A stretch of 64,000 bases of DNA, taken from an uncultured Roseobacter sp. GTDB taxonomy: Bacteria > Pseudomonadota > Alphaproteobacteria > Rhodobacterales > Rhodobacteraceae. Of the stretch, positions 1 through 10,685 are shown in pieces. The DNA lies in NCBI GenBank assembly GCA_947501635.1, contig CANMWT010000005.1, forward strand, positions 310,001 to 374,000, given 5' to 3'. Both the position numbers and the translations under genes were made by a program. Under the pieces are notes generated by a model, which saw only the letters and a list, made by a program, of their open reading frames with translations, had not been told where the DNA came from and did no database searches. Numbering within the stretch: position 1 is the stretch's first letter; the number at the start of each line of letters is the position of its first letter.

Positions 1-380
1 GCCGCGGCGGCTGCAAGCTCCGGGGTTCTGTTCACCGACACGCCACTTTCGAACATGGCGATGTAATGCCCGGGATGTTTTCGAGCAAAAGCCAGATAGG
101 CCCGCCCTGTCGCCTCGAATGCCGCAAGCGCGGACGGCTGCCCTGATTGATAGGCATATTCCATCAGGTCCGCAAAAATTTCATAGCCCTGCAGGGCGGC
201 TTCGGCGATCAGGTCCTCGCGTCCCTCAAAGTGTCGGTAGACCGCGGCTGGGGTGACACCTGCCTGCTTGGCCGCTTCTGACAAGGTGAACCCCATAGGG
301 CCTTTCATCTCGACAAGTTCAAGCGCGGCATCAATCAATGCCTGCCGCAGATTGCCGTGATGGTAGCCTCGTTTAGGCAT
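1..380 (-). CDS. TetR-family transcriptional regulator (3' end beyond window)
   Basis: The first 126 codons are visible. The N-terminus reads [19 protein letters not shown], a typical TetR opening. A helix-turn-helix follows (about residues 28-47: [21 protein letters not shown]), then the start of the ligand-binding half. The ATG overlaps the stop of the upstream PPK2 gene (ATGCCTAA), so translation is probably coupled. It would be a DNA-binding repressor, possibly controlling its own operon. The C-terminus lies outside the window, so the ligand class cannot be judged. Confidence 0.88.
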   Translation of the reverse strand, partial: MPKRGYHHGNLRQALIDAALELVEMKGPMGFTLSEAAKQAGVTPAAVYRHFEGREDLIAEAALQGYEIFADLMEYAYQSGQPSALAAFEATGRAYLAFARKHPGHYIAMFESGVSVNRTPELAAAA

Positions 381-1242
381 CCCAGATGTCCAATCCGCCA
401 CAAATCGACCTATCAATCGCGCCAATCGCCGCTTTGTCTTTGTGCGTATAATCAAGAGCGTGAAGCACCGTGCGGATCGCATTCAGGCGCGCCCGGCGCT
501 TGTCGTCAGAGCGTATCACCGTCCACGCGGCGGTGCCGTTGCTGGTGCGCAGCAGCGTCTCGCCGATGGCAGAGGTATACGCATCCCAGCGGCGCAAACC
601 TTCCACGTCAATCCAACTGAGCTTCCATTGCTTCAAGGGGTCCTGTTCACGTTTGAGCATGCGGCGCAACTGTTCGGCCTGACCGACGTTCAGCCAGAAT
701 TTGAAAAGATGCACATTGTCTTCCACCAACATCTCTTCGAACGGGTTGACCTGCGCAAAGAAATGCGCGCGCTGTTCATCAGTGCAGAAGTCGAACACAT
801 GTTCCACGACACCCCGGTTGTACCAGCTGCGATCAAAAAAAGTGATCTCGCCCCCGGCCGGCAAGTGCTTGATATAGCGCTGAAAGTACCATTCTGTCTG
901 CTCGGTTTCGGTCGGCTTCGACAAGGCAACTACGCGCGCGCCTCTTGGGTTCAGGTTGGTGCGAAACCGGCTAATCGTGCCACCTTTCCCGGCACCGTCA
1001 CGTCCCTCAAAGACCAAGGCCACACGTGCTCCGCTGTCCTTGACCCACGCCTGAAATTTTACCAGTTCGATCTGCAACGCATCCAGCTCGCGTTCATAGG
1101 GCTTGCGGGCCATACGCTCGGGATGTGGATAACTGGCGGCTAGAATATCGCCCTTTTCAGAGCGCAGGATCGCATCGCGCACAACGGTTGGTGCTTCGTT
1201 CTTGAAAAAGACGCTGATAGCACCGTCAAAAGGCAGATCCAT
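373..1242 (-). CDS. ppk2: polyphosphate kinase 2 family protein (PPK2)
   Basis: This 289-residue protein should transfer phosphate between polyphosphate and nucleoside diphosphates in the cytoplasm. It has the Walker A-like motif [10 protein letters not shown], the KPTETEQ segment and the FFDRSWYNR Walker B region, all hallmarks of single-domain PPK2. The start at 1242 is chosen because GGAGGGATT sits directly before that ATG; an in-frame ATG at 1308 has no such site and would add 22 atypical residues. The downstream TetR gene overlaps the stop codon. Preference for ADP or GDP cannot be read from the sequence. Confidence 0.93.
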   Translation of the reverse strand: MDLPFDGAISVFFKNEAPTVVRDAILRSEKGDILAASYPHPERMARKPYERELDALQIELVKFQAWVKDSGARVALVFEGRDGAGKGGTISRFRTNLNPRGARVVALSKPTETEQTEWYFQRYIKHLPAGGEITFFDRSWYNRGVVEHVFDFCTDEQRAHFFAQVNPFEEMLVEDNVHLFKFWLNVGQAEQLRRMLKREQDPLKQWKLSWIDVEGLRRWDAYTSAIGETLLRTSNGTAAWTVIRSDDKRRARLNAIRTVLHALDYTHKDKAAIGAIDRSICGGLDIWDA

Positions 1243-1291
1243 AATCCCTCCGCAACTGCAGCTTGCTTGCCTGTATGTAATGTTAATCGGA

Positions 1292-2272
1292 TTAACGCAA
1301 ATCTGCACGCGCGATCACACGCGCAATGGCCTCACCGACGGCTTCGGGCATGGCGTGGTGGGGCATATGCCCGACACCTTCCAGCTTTGTCAGCCTTGCT
1401 GTCGGTATTTGCCGCGACAAGGGGATCGAGTGGATGTCTATCGGAACAGTCACATCTTCTGTGCCATGCAGTATTTCGACGGGCAGACGCAGTTGGTCGT
1501 ATTGCCCGGCCATGGTCGTGATATGCGGTTTCAAACCGTTTACCTGTTGGGCGTTGGCGCGCATCGTGCTGCGTCGCAGGGTCATGTCAGGCCCAAAGTG
1601 GTCCATGTAGCCATCGGGCGGCTGTTGTGGTGCGAAGATCTGGCTCAGTGTGTTCTGAATGACGGTATGCGGTGTGAACGCCGTGATAAGTGGGATCGCG
1701 ACCAGACTACCAAAACGCGTTGAGTTCAAACGATAAAGCAGACCCAGATCGCCGGGCCACGGATTTGATGCGGCACCCAGCAGCACCAGACCGCGTGTGC
1801 GGTCGGGATGCTCAAGCGCCCACGACAAGGCGATGGCACCACCGTATGAGTGACCGATCACGACGGGTGAGGTTGCGCCCACCTGTTCCACCGCAGCTTG
1901 CAGCAACCTGGCCTGTAGTGCAGGCGGCTCGGACGCGGTATTCCACGCGCCACCATAGCCCGGCGGGCGCTCGGAACGGCCCATCCCAGGACGGTCAACT
2001 GCGATTACCCGATACTGTTTTTCCAGCAGCGGCACCAAGTCAAAAGTGAAGTCACGCAAGCTACCACTGGCACCATGTATCAAAACAATATCAGGGCCTT
2101 GTCCCGTAATATTAAGGTGAATTCTGGTGCCGTCTACATCGATGAACTGCCCTGAGGGAGGAAACTCTGCTTCGACAGCAGCCTCGCGTGCGGTGACGCG
2201 CCACTGCACCAAGGCAACCAGCGCCAGCCCCAGAAGAAAAAGACCCAGAAAGATTTTAACGACCAATTGCAT
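1292..2272 (-). CDS. alpha/beta hydrolase with N-terminal membrane anchor
   Basis: This 326-residue protein has a hydrophobic segment at about residues 5-24 and then an alpha/beta-hydrolase fold. The oxyanion motif is HGASG (66-70). The nucleophile elbow GHSYGG gives Ser142, Asp273 lies in GTEDVTVP and His302 in GVGHMPHH, so the triad is complete. It is probably anchored to the inner membrane with the catalytic domain on the periplasmic side. The gene starts inside the 3' end of metA (17-bp overlap), which suggests one transcript. The substrate is unknown; esterase, epoxide hydrolase and haloperoxidase-like activities all remain possible. Confidence 0.88.
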   Translation of the reverse strand: MQLVVKIFLGLFLLGLALVALVQWRVTAREAAVEAEFPPSGQFIDVDGTRIHLNITGQGPDIVLIHGASGSLRDFTFDLVPLLEKQYRVIAVDRPGMGRSERPPGYGGAWNTASEPPALQARLLQAAVEQVGATSPVVIGHSYGGAIALSWALEHPDRTRGLVLLGAASNPWPGDLGLLYRLNSTRFGSLVAIPLITAFTPHTVIQNTLSQIFAPQQPPDGYMDHFGPDMTLRRSTMRANAQQVNGLKPHITTMAGQYDQLRLPVEILHGTEDVTVPIDIHSIPLSRQIPTARLTKLEGVGHMPHHAMPEAVGEAIARVIARADLR

Positions 2273-3173
2273 CTATGTCGTAAGGTGTTTCCTGATAGAC
2301 CTCTGTCAACCAGTTGCCGTAAAGCAGATGGGCATGACTGCGCCACCGGTTCAGCGGGGTGCGGCTGGGGTCGTCTTCGGGATAGTAGTTGCGCGGAACA
2401 TTGATCGGTGTGCCAGAGGCAACATCGCGATCATATTCCTGTTTGAGCGTGTCGCGGTCATACTCGAAATGGTTGAAGATGTAGAGCGCGCGATGCGCCG
2501 GATCCTGCACAAGACAGGGACCTACCTCTTCGCTGCCCAATAATGTCGTCAAGCCATCGGCCGCGTCGATCTCGTCTTGCCGCATCTCCGTCCAGCGCGA
2601 GACGGGGATGACACAATCATCCGAAAATCCGCGCAGATAGGGCGAGGCAGGGACCATGTTACTGTGCCGGAAGCAGCCGAAGGCTTTCGCGTCGAGAATG
2701 TGCTTCCTGACCCCGTGGAAATGATTGATCATCGCCATTCCGCCCCAGCAGACACCAAACGTGGATTGCACATTCGTCTGTGTCCAATCCATGACCTCGC
2801 ACAATTCATTCCAATAGGTGACGTCTTCAAAATCCAGATGCTCGATCGGCGCCCCGGTTATGATAAGGCCATCAAACTTTTCGTCCCGCACCTCCTGAAA
2901 GGGCCGGTAAAAGCTCTCCATATGCTCGGCCGCGGTGTTTTTTGTCTGATGCTCCGACATACGGATCAAGCTGAGTTCGATTTGCAAAGGCGTGGCACCG
3001 ATTAACCGGGCGAACTGGTTTTCCGTCTGGATTTTCTTGGGCATCAGGTTCAGCAGCCCGATCCGCAAGGGCCGGATATCCTGACGTGCCGCCTGATCAG
3101 GATCCATGACCATGACACCCTCACGCGTTAACACGTCATAGGCGGGAAGGTCGGCAGGTATCTTGATCGGCAT
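2256..3173 (-). CDS. metA: homoserine O-acyltransferase MetA (predicted acetyl-CoA specific)
   Basis: This 305-residue protein activates homoserine in methionine synthesis. The catalytic Cys142 is in FGVCWGG, and the His/Glu pair is in FNHFEY. Residue 111, in GAPIEHLDF, is Glu. In the MetA family Glu at 111 goes with acetyl-CoA and Gly with succinyl-CoA, so homoserine O-acetyltransferase is the better call despite the usual succinyltransferase name. The start codon has only a weak ribosome site (GGATCAAAACA). I looked for a SAM riboswitch in the 91 bases upstream and could not recognise one. Confidence 0.95.
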   Translation of the reverse strand: MPIKIPADLPAYDVLTREGVMVMDPDQAARQDIRPLRIGLLNLMPKKIQTENQFARLIGATPLQIELSLIRMSEHQTKNTAAEHMESFYRPFQEVRDEKFDGLIITGAPIEHLDFEDVTYWNELCEVMDWTQTNVQSTFGVCWGGMAMINHFHGVRKHILDAKAFGCFRHSNMVPASPYLRGFSDDCVIPVSRWTEMRQDEIDAADGLTTLLGSEEVGPCLVQDPAHRALYIFNHFEYDRDTLKQEYDRDVASGTPINVPRNYYPEDDPSRTPLNRWRSHAHLLYGNWLTEVYQETPYDIDAIGR

Positions 3174-3264
3174 TGTTTTGATCCGGTTCGCAGGGTGAGG
3201 GTGGTCAGATAGAGTGTTCGGGTCTGCTTCTCAAGGGGGTAGGGCTCACGACAGGGTGATGGCG

Positions 3265-4113
3265 CTAAAGGCAGGACGCGACCATATCATCAAAGTCTTT
3301 CTGGCTTTCTAGTGCAGCGACCTGATCGGCGGTCACAGTAATCCCCCAACGCGCCATGGCGGCATACCGCGGCTGTCGGTGGGCCAGCGCTTTGGCATAG
3401 GTGAAGCGGATAAAGTCATCCGGATCGACGCTGGCCTCGCTGCAGCCTTTCTCTTTGAGATAGTCGTGCCAGACTTCGGCAAGAAACGCGGGCTGATATG
3501 CCATTGGTTTGGGGGCCTTGTCAAAACGGCGGATCAGCTCCTGTGTATGTGCCTCATCCCCCTTGATCCAGATCATCAGGCAATTGCGCGATAATTCTGT
3601 CAGGAGCGGATCGTTGTTATCATCCGGGTCCACCCATTCGCATATCGAACCGCCTGTATCGCAAATGAAATTGGGATAGCCATAAAGCGCTTCTGCCCGT
3701 GCCGCAAAATACGCGGTATCCTCAAGCGCTGCGATCTCCGCCTGCCGGAACTGTTCCTGACGGCGGGCGTACTCAGTCATTTCCAGCCCGCCCTTGTCTG
3801 GGTTGCCCGGTTTACCAAGATACGTGGCGACCGGTGACAGGTTATCAAACGTGATGTTAGAGCCGATGTAGATGCTGTCGCTCATCAGAAGGTCCCGCAG
3901 GAAAGGCACCTTCATTGCTTCGGCTTTGGCATTATCCGTGATGTATTCGCCCATGTATCGGGTGCCGATCCGGTAGTCGATCGAGTAGTGGAACCATGAT
4001 CCGGTGTCACGCAGCAGATTTGACATATGCGTCTTGCCAAGCCCTGACATGCCGTAAACCAGCACAGATTTCTTGGTGGCGTTGCGCCAGTCAGAGGCGG
4101 AGGAATAGAGCAT
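3265..4113 (-). CDS. P-loop ATPase of unknown function
   Basis: This 282-residue cytoplasmic protein has the P-loop GMSGLGKT near residues 21-28. The following text contains FHYSIDYRIGTRYM and, near the middle, a CDTGGS segment. The overall pattern resembles small kinases or AAA-like proteins, but I cannot assign a family. It reads like a conserved single-copy protein of Rhodobacteraceae rather than a random frame. It stands alone, 91 bp from metA and 63 bp from the EamA gene, all on the same strand. No catalytic acid can be assigned with confidence. Confidence 0.78.
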   Translation of the reverse strand: MLYSSASDWRNATKKSVLVYGMSGLGKTHMSNLLRDTGSWFHYSIDYRIGTRYMGEYITDNAKAEAMKVPFLRDLLMSDSIYIGSNITFDNLSPVATYLGKPGNPDKGGLEMTEYARRQEQFRQAEIAALEDTAYFAARAEALYGYPNFICDTGGSICEWVDPDDNNDPLLTELSRNCLMIWIKGDEAHTQELIRRFDKAPKPMAYQPAFLAEVWHDYLKEKGCSEASVDPDDFIRFTYAKALAHRQPRYAAMARWGITVTADQVAALESQKDFDDMVASCL

Positions 4114-4176
4114 AAGCGCCCCTTTGGTGGTCAGGTTTTACCGCTTTGTCCTAGCGTTGCCGGCGGGCCGGGTCAA

Positions 4177-5103
4177 TCAGTCCGAGGCTTGCGCGCCATC
4201 CTTGCTTTTGCGTGACACCAGCCGCCCGTCCAGAATGACCAGACCCAAAGCCAGCAGACAAAAACCGGCATAGGCGTTGGGGGAAAGCTTTTCCCCCAGC
4301 AATAGCGCGCCTGCGATGATCGCCACGGGCGCGATCATCAAAGTGACCAGCATCAGATTGCCGCTACCTGCCATGGCAAGGATCCGGTAGTACAAAAGAT
4401 AGGCCCCCGCCGTTGCGATCAGCGCATAGTATCCAACCGCTAGAAACGTCTCTGGCCGCAGCGATAGCGTGATCGGGCCCTCGACCCAGATCGCCAGCGG
4501 GACTGTTACAAATGTTGAGCCTGTCAGCATCCCCGCCGCCGCAACTTGAAGCGGCAGGTGGCCAAGCGTTTTGCGCGCCCACGCACTGGCCAAAGCATAG
4601 GACACAGTGCCGGTGATCACCGCGATCTGAGCCATCGAGCGAATGTCAAAATCGCGCAGGTTTTCGAGGCCAATGGCTATGGCAACACCAGCAAACCCAA
4701 GGCAAACCCCGATAAGTTTGCGCGGGGTCAGCCGCTCATCCGCAAAACACATCGCGGCGACCAAGACCCCGAAGATTGCAGTCGCCGCGTTAAGAATTGA
4801 GGTAAGGCCGCTCTCGATATAAAGCTGTCCCCAAGCCATGAGCGAAAAGGGGATCACATTGTTCAACAACCCCATCACGAAAAATGCAGCCCAAGTTCCG
4901 GCTGATCGTGGTACGGGCAGGCGCATGGCCCAGACCACGCCCCACAACACCAGCATGGCCCAGACTATCCGGTGCGCGACCGAGGTCAACGGGCCAATCT
5001 CGTCCAAAGCGATGCGGATCGCCACAAAGCTGAGCCCCCAGATGACCGCCAATGCCGTCATGGATATCCACGCGCTGGAAGATATGGTTTTCTGGTCTGT
5101 CAT
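4177..5103 (-). CDS. EamA-family (DMT) transporter
   Basis: This 308-residue inner-membrane protein has about ten hydrophobic segments in two EamA repeats, with the typical openings WGLSFVAIRIAL and NVIPFSLMAWGQ. The second repeat ends in a GEKLSPNAYAG segment, the usual DMT signature. Family members export small metabolites or amino acids; the substrate cannot be inferred. A charged tail (RLVSRKSKDG) ends the protein. It is one of two EamA genes here; the other lies at 6467-7330 and is not a close copy. Confidence 0.92.
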   Translation of the reverse strand: MTDQKTISSSAWISMTALAVIWGLSFVAIRIALDEIGPLTSVAHRIVWAMLVLWGVVWAMRLPVPRSAGTWAAFFVMGLLNNVIPFSLMAWGQLYIESGLTSILNAATAIFGVLVAAMCFADERLTPRKLIGVCLGFAGVAIAIGLENLRDFDIRSMAQIAVITGTVSYALASAWARKTLGHLPLQVAAAGMLTGSTFVTVPLAIWVEGPITLSLRPETFLAVGYYALIATAGAYLLYYRILAMAGSGNLMLVTLMIAPVAIIAGALLLGEKLSPNAYAGFCLLALGLVILDGRLVSRKSKDGAQASD

Positions 5104-5149
5104 GCCGGCACGTTAAGAACTCGGTCTTGGCGCAAAAACCCGAATCTTG

Positions 5150-5182
5150 CGCAAAAGAAAACCCGCGCCGTCGGGCGCGGGT
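5150..5182 (-). terminator. rho-independent terminator of the FadL-like gene
   Basis: A perfect 9-bp GC-rich stem (ACCCGCGCC / GGCGCGGGT, 5161-5169 and 5174-5182) with a 4-base loop is followed, reading the minus strand, by TTTCTTTT. It lies just beyond the stop codon of the outer-membrane protein gene at 5208 and before the next minus-strand start at 5103. Confidence 0.85.
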
Positions 5183-5207
5183 TCTTGTGGAGCTAAATGC
5201 GATCAGA

Positions 5208-6335
5208 TCAGAAGTTATAGCCGATCTTTACACCAAAGGCGACGACATCGTTGTCGTTGAATTCCGCCGCCGGAACGCCTTGAACGGCTGTTGTCGTATC
5301 GCCAATCCGGATGTAGCGCACACCGGTCGTGATCTTCATCGGGCCTTGCGTGTAAATCGCCGCGAGGCCGACACCGATCTGACCATCATTCGGGCCAAGG
5401 TTCGTGAACAGGTTCTCGGTGTTTTCTTCGTAAGAAAGCGACCCTGCAATCGACCATGTGTCATTGATACGGCGGCCAAGGCCGATGGTATAGGTCGTTA
5501 CATCGTCCACGTAGCTCAGCAAAGGCTGGCCGGCGATCAGGGGTGACGAATAGACCTCTGGCGACAGATCGAAATCAGACCAATCCACCCAACGCACGCT
5601 ACCAAACAACAGCGTATCCGCCGCGATGCCTGTCTGCATGGCAAGATTGATGGATTGCGGAGTTTCAAACTCTGCTTCGCTTTCAAAGCTTGGTCTGAAG
5701 CCGGGTGCCACAGTAACCTCTTCGGTCACATCGTTTTTGTGCGACACTTCTGAATTGTAGGTAAGAGACACACGCAACGCGATGTCGGGACGCTCATAGG
5801 CGACACCGGCAACATATCCTACACCCCAGTCGGCGTTGGCTTCGACTTTGTAGTCACCAGCGAAAGCGATTTCGGCTTTCGCTTCGGTTTCCTGGAACCT
5901 CAGACCGCCGTAGACCGAAAAGCCGCTTTCCAGTCGGTATTTCAGCAAGGTTGTTACCGCGATCGAATTAAACTCGGCCGAGGAGTCAGAGCCGAAGTAG
6001 GCGGGGTTTGTCGGGTAGTCGACTTCGACCTTGTAAGGCTGGTCGATGATGATCGCATAGGACAGCTTTTCGTTGATGTCTGCTTTATAGGCGGCACCAA
6101 AGTTGAAGTTGCTGACACCGATGTCGCCCGATTGCGCGCCGGTCACACCGCCACCCAGAAACGGGTTTATGTTTTCGCCGGTCACGTCCGGAGAGATATA
6201 GCCCAAGCTGAATTCAACATAGCGCCCGTCCTCGAACAAAACGTCGATCGACTGGCCAGTCCGGTCCAATGCTCCTGCATGCGCGCTACCTGCTGCCAGA
6301 CACACTGCCGTTACACTCGTCATGTATTTTTTCAT
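5208..6335 (-). CDS. outer-membrane beta-barrel protein, FadL/OmpP1-like
   Basis: The 375-residue protein has a signal peptide (MKKYMTSVTAVCLAAGSAHA, cleavage after AHA). Many alternating amphipathic strands follow, and the end is FGVKIGYNF with a terminal Phe, as in barrels inserted by Bam. Segments such as NFNFGAAYKADINEKLSYAI resemble the FadL/TodX/OmpP1 family, which takes up long-chain fatty acids and other hydrophobic compounds. GGAGGAGATAA gives a strong ribosome site. A terminator follows. A perfect dyad lies about 80-100 bp before the start and may be an operator. Substrate specificity is inferred only from the family. Confidence 0.78.
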   Translation of the reverse strand: MKKYMTSVTAVCLAAGSAHAGALDRTGQSIDVLFEDGRYVEFSLGYISPDVTGENINPFLGGGVTGAQSGDIGVSNFNFGAAYKADINEKLSYAIIIDQPYKVEVDYPTNPAYFGSDSSAEFNSIAVTTLLKYRLESGFSVYGGLRFQETEAKAEIAFAGDYKVEANADWGVGYVAGVAYERPDIALRVSLTYNSEVSHKNDVTEEVTVAPGFRPSFESEAEFETPQSINLAMQTGIAADTLLFGSVRWVDWSDFDLSPEVYSSPLIAGQPLLSYVDDVTTYTIGLGRRINDTWSIAGSLSYEENTENLFTNLGPNDGQIGVGLAAIYTQGPMKITTGVRYIRIGDTTTAVQGVPAAEFNDNDVVAFGVKIGYNF

Positions 6336-6416
6336 TTATCTCCTCCCCAGAAGATGTGTCCTGCGTGGTAAACGAAAAATAAATGCAGGCCGGGGCAATT
6401 AAGCAGGCTGACCTTA

Positions 6417-6435
6417 TGCGTCAATTAGTGACGCA
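6417..6435. promoter_or_regulatory. perfect inverted repeat, candidate operator
   Basis: TGCGTCA-ATTAG-TGACGCA is a perfect 7-bp dyad with a 5-base spacer, in the 131-bp gap upstream of the FadL-like gene and about 82-100 bp before its ATG. No T-run follows on either strand, which argues against a terminator for the upstream EamA gene. The protein that would bind it is unknown. Confidence 0.45.
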
Positions 6436-6466
6436 GGGGAAAACTTTGTTGTGACCTAACGTAAAA

Positions 6467-7330
6467 TCAGGATTTCGCGCGTGTTTCAGACCATATGTTG
6501 AGGTAGTTCCCGGCGAAAATGATCGCCGCACCCGCAAACACCCAGACGTCAAGGGCCTCATTGTAAAGCAGCATACCGACAACGGCGATGGTCGGCAGAC
6601 GGATAAAATCCATAGGAACGACAACGGTCGCGGGTGCCAGGGCGAGGGCGTTGGTAATGCAGAAATGCGCCAGAAGTCCGGCAGCACCGATAACGAGGAC
6701 ATAAGGCAGGCCGCTTGCCGAAGGGACGGCGATATCGCCGTCAAAGCCAGCCATCACAATGCCAAATACCAGTTGCATGGTTGTGAGGTAAAACAGAATG
6801 CATGTGATGCTTTGCGTGCGCGTCAGCTTTTTGGTGAACATCATGGTCAAGGCAAAAAAGATGGCGGAAGAGGCTGCCGTTATCACTCCGGCGTTGAGCC
6901 CCGCCATATCGGGGCGCGCGACAATAAGAATGCCGATGAACCCCATAACGGCCGCGAACGCGCGCATGACCGTCAGCCTTTCTCCCAGTATCAATGGAGA
7001 TAGCACGATCACCCAAAGAGGTGAGGTAAACTCCAACGCAAAAACCTGTGCCAAGGGGATCACTGTGACGGCATAAAACCACAGATTCTGGCCCGTGAAA
7101 TGCGCCATGTTGCGGATCACATGCAAACCTATGTTCTGCGTGTTGATTTGAGAAAGTGTGCCCGCAAGCCAACCCACCGCAATCACGATAAGCGCACCAA
7201 AAAGGCTGCGGTACATCATGATTTCGAATGTATCGAGTTCAGAAGCGATTTCGCGGCCCGCGACGGCCATGGTCGAAAAGGAGCCAATCGCGCCAAGCAT
7301 CCAGAACGCGGCCTTGAACGTCGCACTCAC
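6467..7330 (-). CDS. EamA-family (DMT) transporter
   Basis: This 287-residue inner-membrane protein has about ten membrane segments in two EamA repeats. It opens with FKAAFWMLGAIGSFSTMAVAGRE, a pattern seen in Rhodobacterales DMT exporters of the S-adenosylmethionine-uptake/RhaT-like branch. The second repeat contains VVVPMDFIRLP and GMLLYNEALDVWVF. The substrate is not known. It lies between guaA and the FadL-like gene on the same strand. It shares only general family features with the protein at 4177-5103, so the two are not a recent duplication. Confidence 0.9.
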   Translation of the reverse strand: MSATFKAAFWMLGAIGSFSTMAVAGREIASELDTFEIMMYRSLFGALIVIAVGWLAGTLSQINTQNIGLHVIRNMAHFTGQNLWFYAVTVIPLAQVFALEFTSPLWVIVLSPLILGERLTVMRAFAAVMGFIGILIVARPDMAGLNAGVITAASSAIFFALTMMFTKKLTRTQSITCILFYLTTMQLVFGIVMAGFDGDIAVPSASGLPYVLVIGAAGLLAHFCITNALALAPATVVVPMDFIRLPTIAVVGMLLYNEALDVWVFAGAAIIFAGNYLNIWSETRAKS

Positions 7331-7373
7331 GCCGGCACCGCGTCTTCACATAGGGGGGGCTTGCCCGCTGTGG

Positions 7374-8942
<1,569 letters not shown>

Positions 8943-8987
8943 GCGGGCTGATTATGCGTTGCGCGCTGCAGTGGCAAGCCTGAGATT

Positions 8988-9035
8988 GGGGGCCAGCCCC
9001 CAAACCCCCGGGATATTTGAAGACCAAAGAAGCCG
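8988..9035 (+). repeat. Rhodobacterales-type intergenic repeat, copy 1
   Basis: The 26 bases at 9010-9035, beginning GGGATATTTGAAGACC, are identical to 50031-50056. This copy is preceded by a small hairpin (GGGGG-CCAG-CCCCC, 8988-9001) and a C-rich stretch. I recall similar short elements in intergenic DNA of Roseobacter-group genomes; that is from memory. The function is unknown. Confidence 0.6.
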
Positions 9036-9143
9036 CACTTTGGGTTGCATGTCGTTTTTTTCCCTGCAAGGCCGTTCCCGGCGAGCGTCATTGCCTGCGA
9101 ATGCGTTAGGTGCGGTTCACGTCCGGATCATGAGGGGAAAAGC

Positions 9144-10685
9144 ATGGCAGGGGAAGAACGCAGAAGAGGTCGTGGTGGCGGTGGAGCAGCACGGCGGGCG
9201 GCGCGCAGTGCCGTATCGTTTGAAACGGCGCGCTATATCGAGCGCAAGATCCCAAATCTGGAAATCTTGGATGTTGAGGCTCTGGAGGTGATCGAGGCGA
9301 ATGCCGAGATCATTCTTGAAGAAATCGGCGTCAACTTTGTCGAGAACCCGAAAGCCTTGCAGCGCTGGCGCGACGCTGGTGCGGATGTGGATGGCGAGCG
9401 GGTGCGCATTCCGCGTGGGCTTGCCCGCCAGCTCTGTGCGACGGCTCCGTCTCAGTTTACCCAAATGGCCCGCAACCCTGAGCGGCACGTCGAGATCGGC
9501 GGCCGCAATCTTGTTCTGGCGCCTGTTTATGGCCCGCCATTTGTGCGTGATCTGCAAGGAGGTCGGCGCTATGCCACGATGGCGGATTTCGAGAAGTTCG
9601 TGAAGCTTGGGTATATGTCAAAATGGCTGCATCATTCGGGCGGTACCGTGTGCGAACCGACGGATGTGCCGGTCAACAAGCGCCATCTCGATATGCTGCA
9701 CGCTCATATGACGTTGAGCGACAAACCCTTCATGGGCTCTGTGACCGAGCCCAGCCGTGCGCAGGATAGCGTGGAGATGTGTGAGATTCTTTTCGGCAAG
9801 GATTTCGTGCAGGAAAACACTGTGATGACTTCGCTTATCAATATCAACTCGCCGATGACATTCGACGATGTGATGATGGGGGCGCTGGAAGTCTATGCCC
9901 AGAATAACCAGGCCTGCATCATTTCGCCTTTCATCGTTGGAGGCGCGATGGCGCCAGTGTCTGTGGCGGGGACTTTGACACAGGTGATGGCGGAAGTTCT
10001 TGCTGGCATCGCCTATAGCCAGCTGTGTCGCCAGGGGGCACCCGTCATTATGGGTGCTTTTGTGACCTCGATCGACATGAACTCGGGCGCGCCGACTTTC
10101 GGCACCCCGGAGGCGTCGCAAATCACTTATGGCGCGGGCCAGCTTGCCCGGCGTCTGGGGCTGCCATTTCGGTCGGCGGGATCTTTCTGCGGATCGAAAC
10201 TGCCTGACGCGCAAGCGGCCTATGAGACGGCCAATAGCTTGAACATGGGGCTTTTGTCGGGTGTGAACTTCATGCTGCATGCCTGCGGCTGGCTGGAAGG
10301 CGGGCTGGTCGCCTCGTTCGAGAAATTCGTGATGGATGCAGACCAGTTGGGAGCGTTGCATCATATGGCAAGGGGGGTCGCGATCGACGAGGACAGTCTG
10401 GCGATGGACGCGATCCGCGAAGTGGGCCCCGGCGGGCACTATCTGGGGTGCGATCATACGCAACGCAACTTCAAGACTGCGTTCTGGAAATCGGACTTGC
10501 TGGATTACAAACCCTTCGAAACCTGGGATGACGAGGGCGCGCGCGATACGCAGGCGCTTGCCAGTCTGCGTGTTGACAAGATGCTGGCCGACTACCAGAA
10601 ACCTGCGCTCGATCCGGCTATCGAAGAGGCCTTGGCCGCCTATGTAGCGCGCAAAAAGAGCGAGGCGCCTGACAGTTTCATGTAA
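9144..10685 (+). CDS. trimethylamine methyltransferase (MttB) superfamily protein, non-pyrrolysine
   Basis: This 513-residue protein belongs to the MttB/COG5598 family, which transfers methyl groups from quaternary or tertiary amines to a corrinoid protein. Segments such as NINSPMTFDDVMMGAL and the Gly-rich PFIVGGAMAPVS are typical. No in-frame amber codon interrupts it, so it lacks the pyrrolysine of archaeal MttB and resembles bacterial betaine-type demethylases. ATG 9144 is chosen because GAGGGG precedes it; upstream codons give an unlikely N-terminus. No corrinoid protein or methyltransferase partner is adjacent. The end overlaps the convergent DUF6477 gene by 8 bp. Confidence 0.9.
   Translation: MAGEERRRGRGGGGAARRAARSAVSFETARYIERKIPNLEILDVEALEVIEANAEIILEEIGVNFVENPKALQRWRDAGADVDGERVRIPRGLARQLCATAPSQFTQMARNPERHVEIGGRNLVLAPVYGPPFVRDLQGGRRYATMADFEKFVKLGYMSKWLHHSGGTVCEPTDVPVNKRHLDMLHAHMTLSDKPFMGSVTEPSRAQDSVEMCEILFGKDFVQENTVMTSLININSPMTFDDVMMGALEVYAQNNQACIISPFIVGGAMAPVSVAGTLTQVMAEVLAGIAYSQLCRQGAPVIMGAFVTSIDMNSGAPTFGTPEASQITYGAGQLARRLGLPFRSAGSFCGSKLPDAQAAYETANSLNMGLLSGVNFMLHACGWLEGGLVASFEKFVMDADQLGALHHMARGVAIDEDSLAMDAIREVGPGGHYLGCDHTQRNFKTAFWKSDLLDYKPFETWDDEGARDTQALASLRVDKMLADYQKPALDPAIEEALAAYVARKKSEAPDSFM

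Noticed and set aside
3174..3264. Possible SAM riboswitch before metA
   Set aside because: I could not fit the SAM-II, SAM-V or SAM/SAH consensus to this 91-bp leader.
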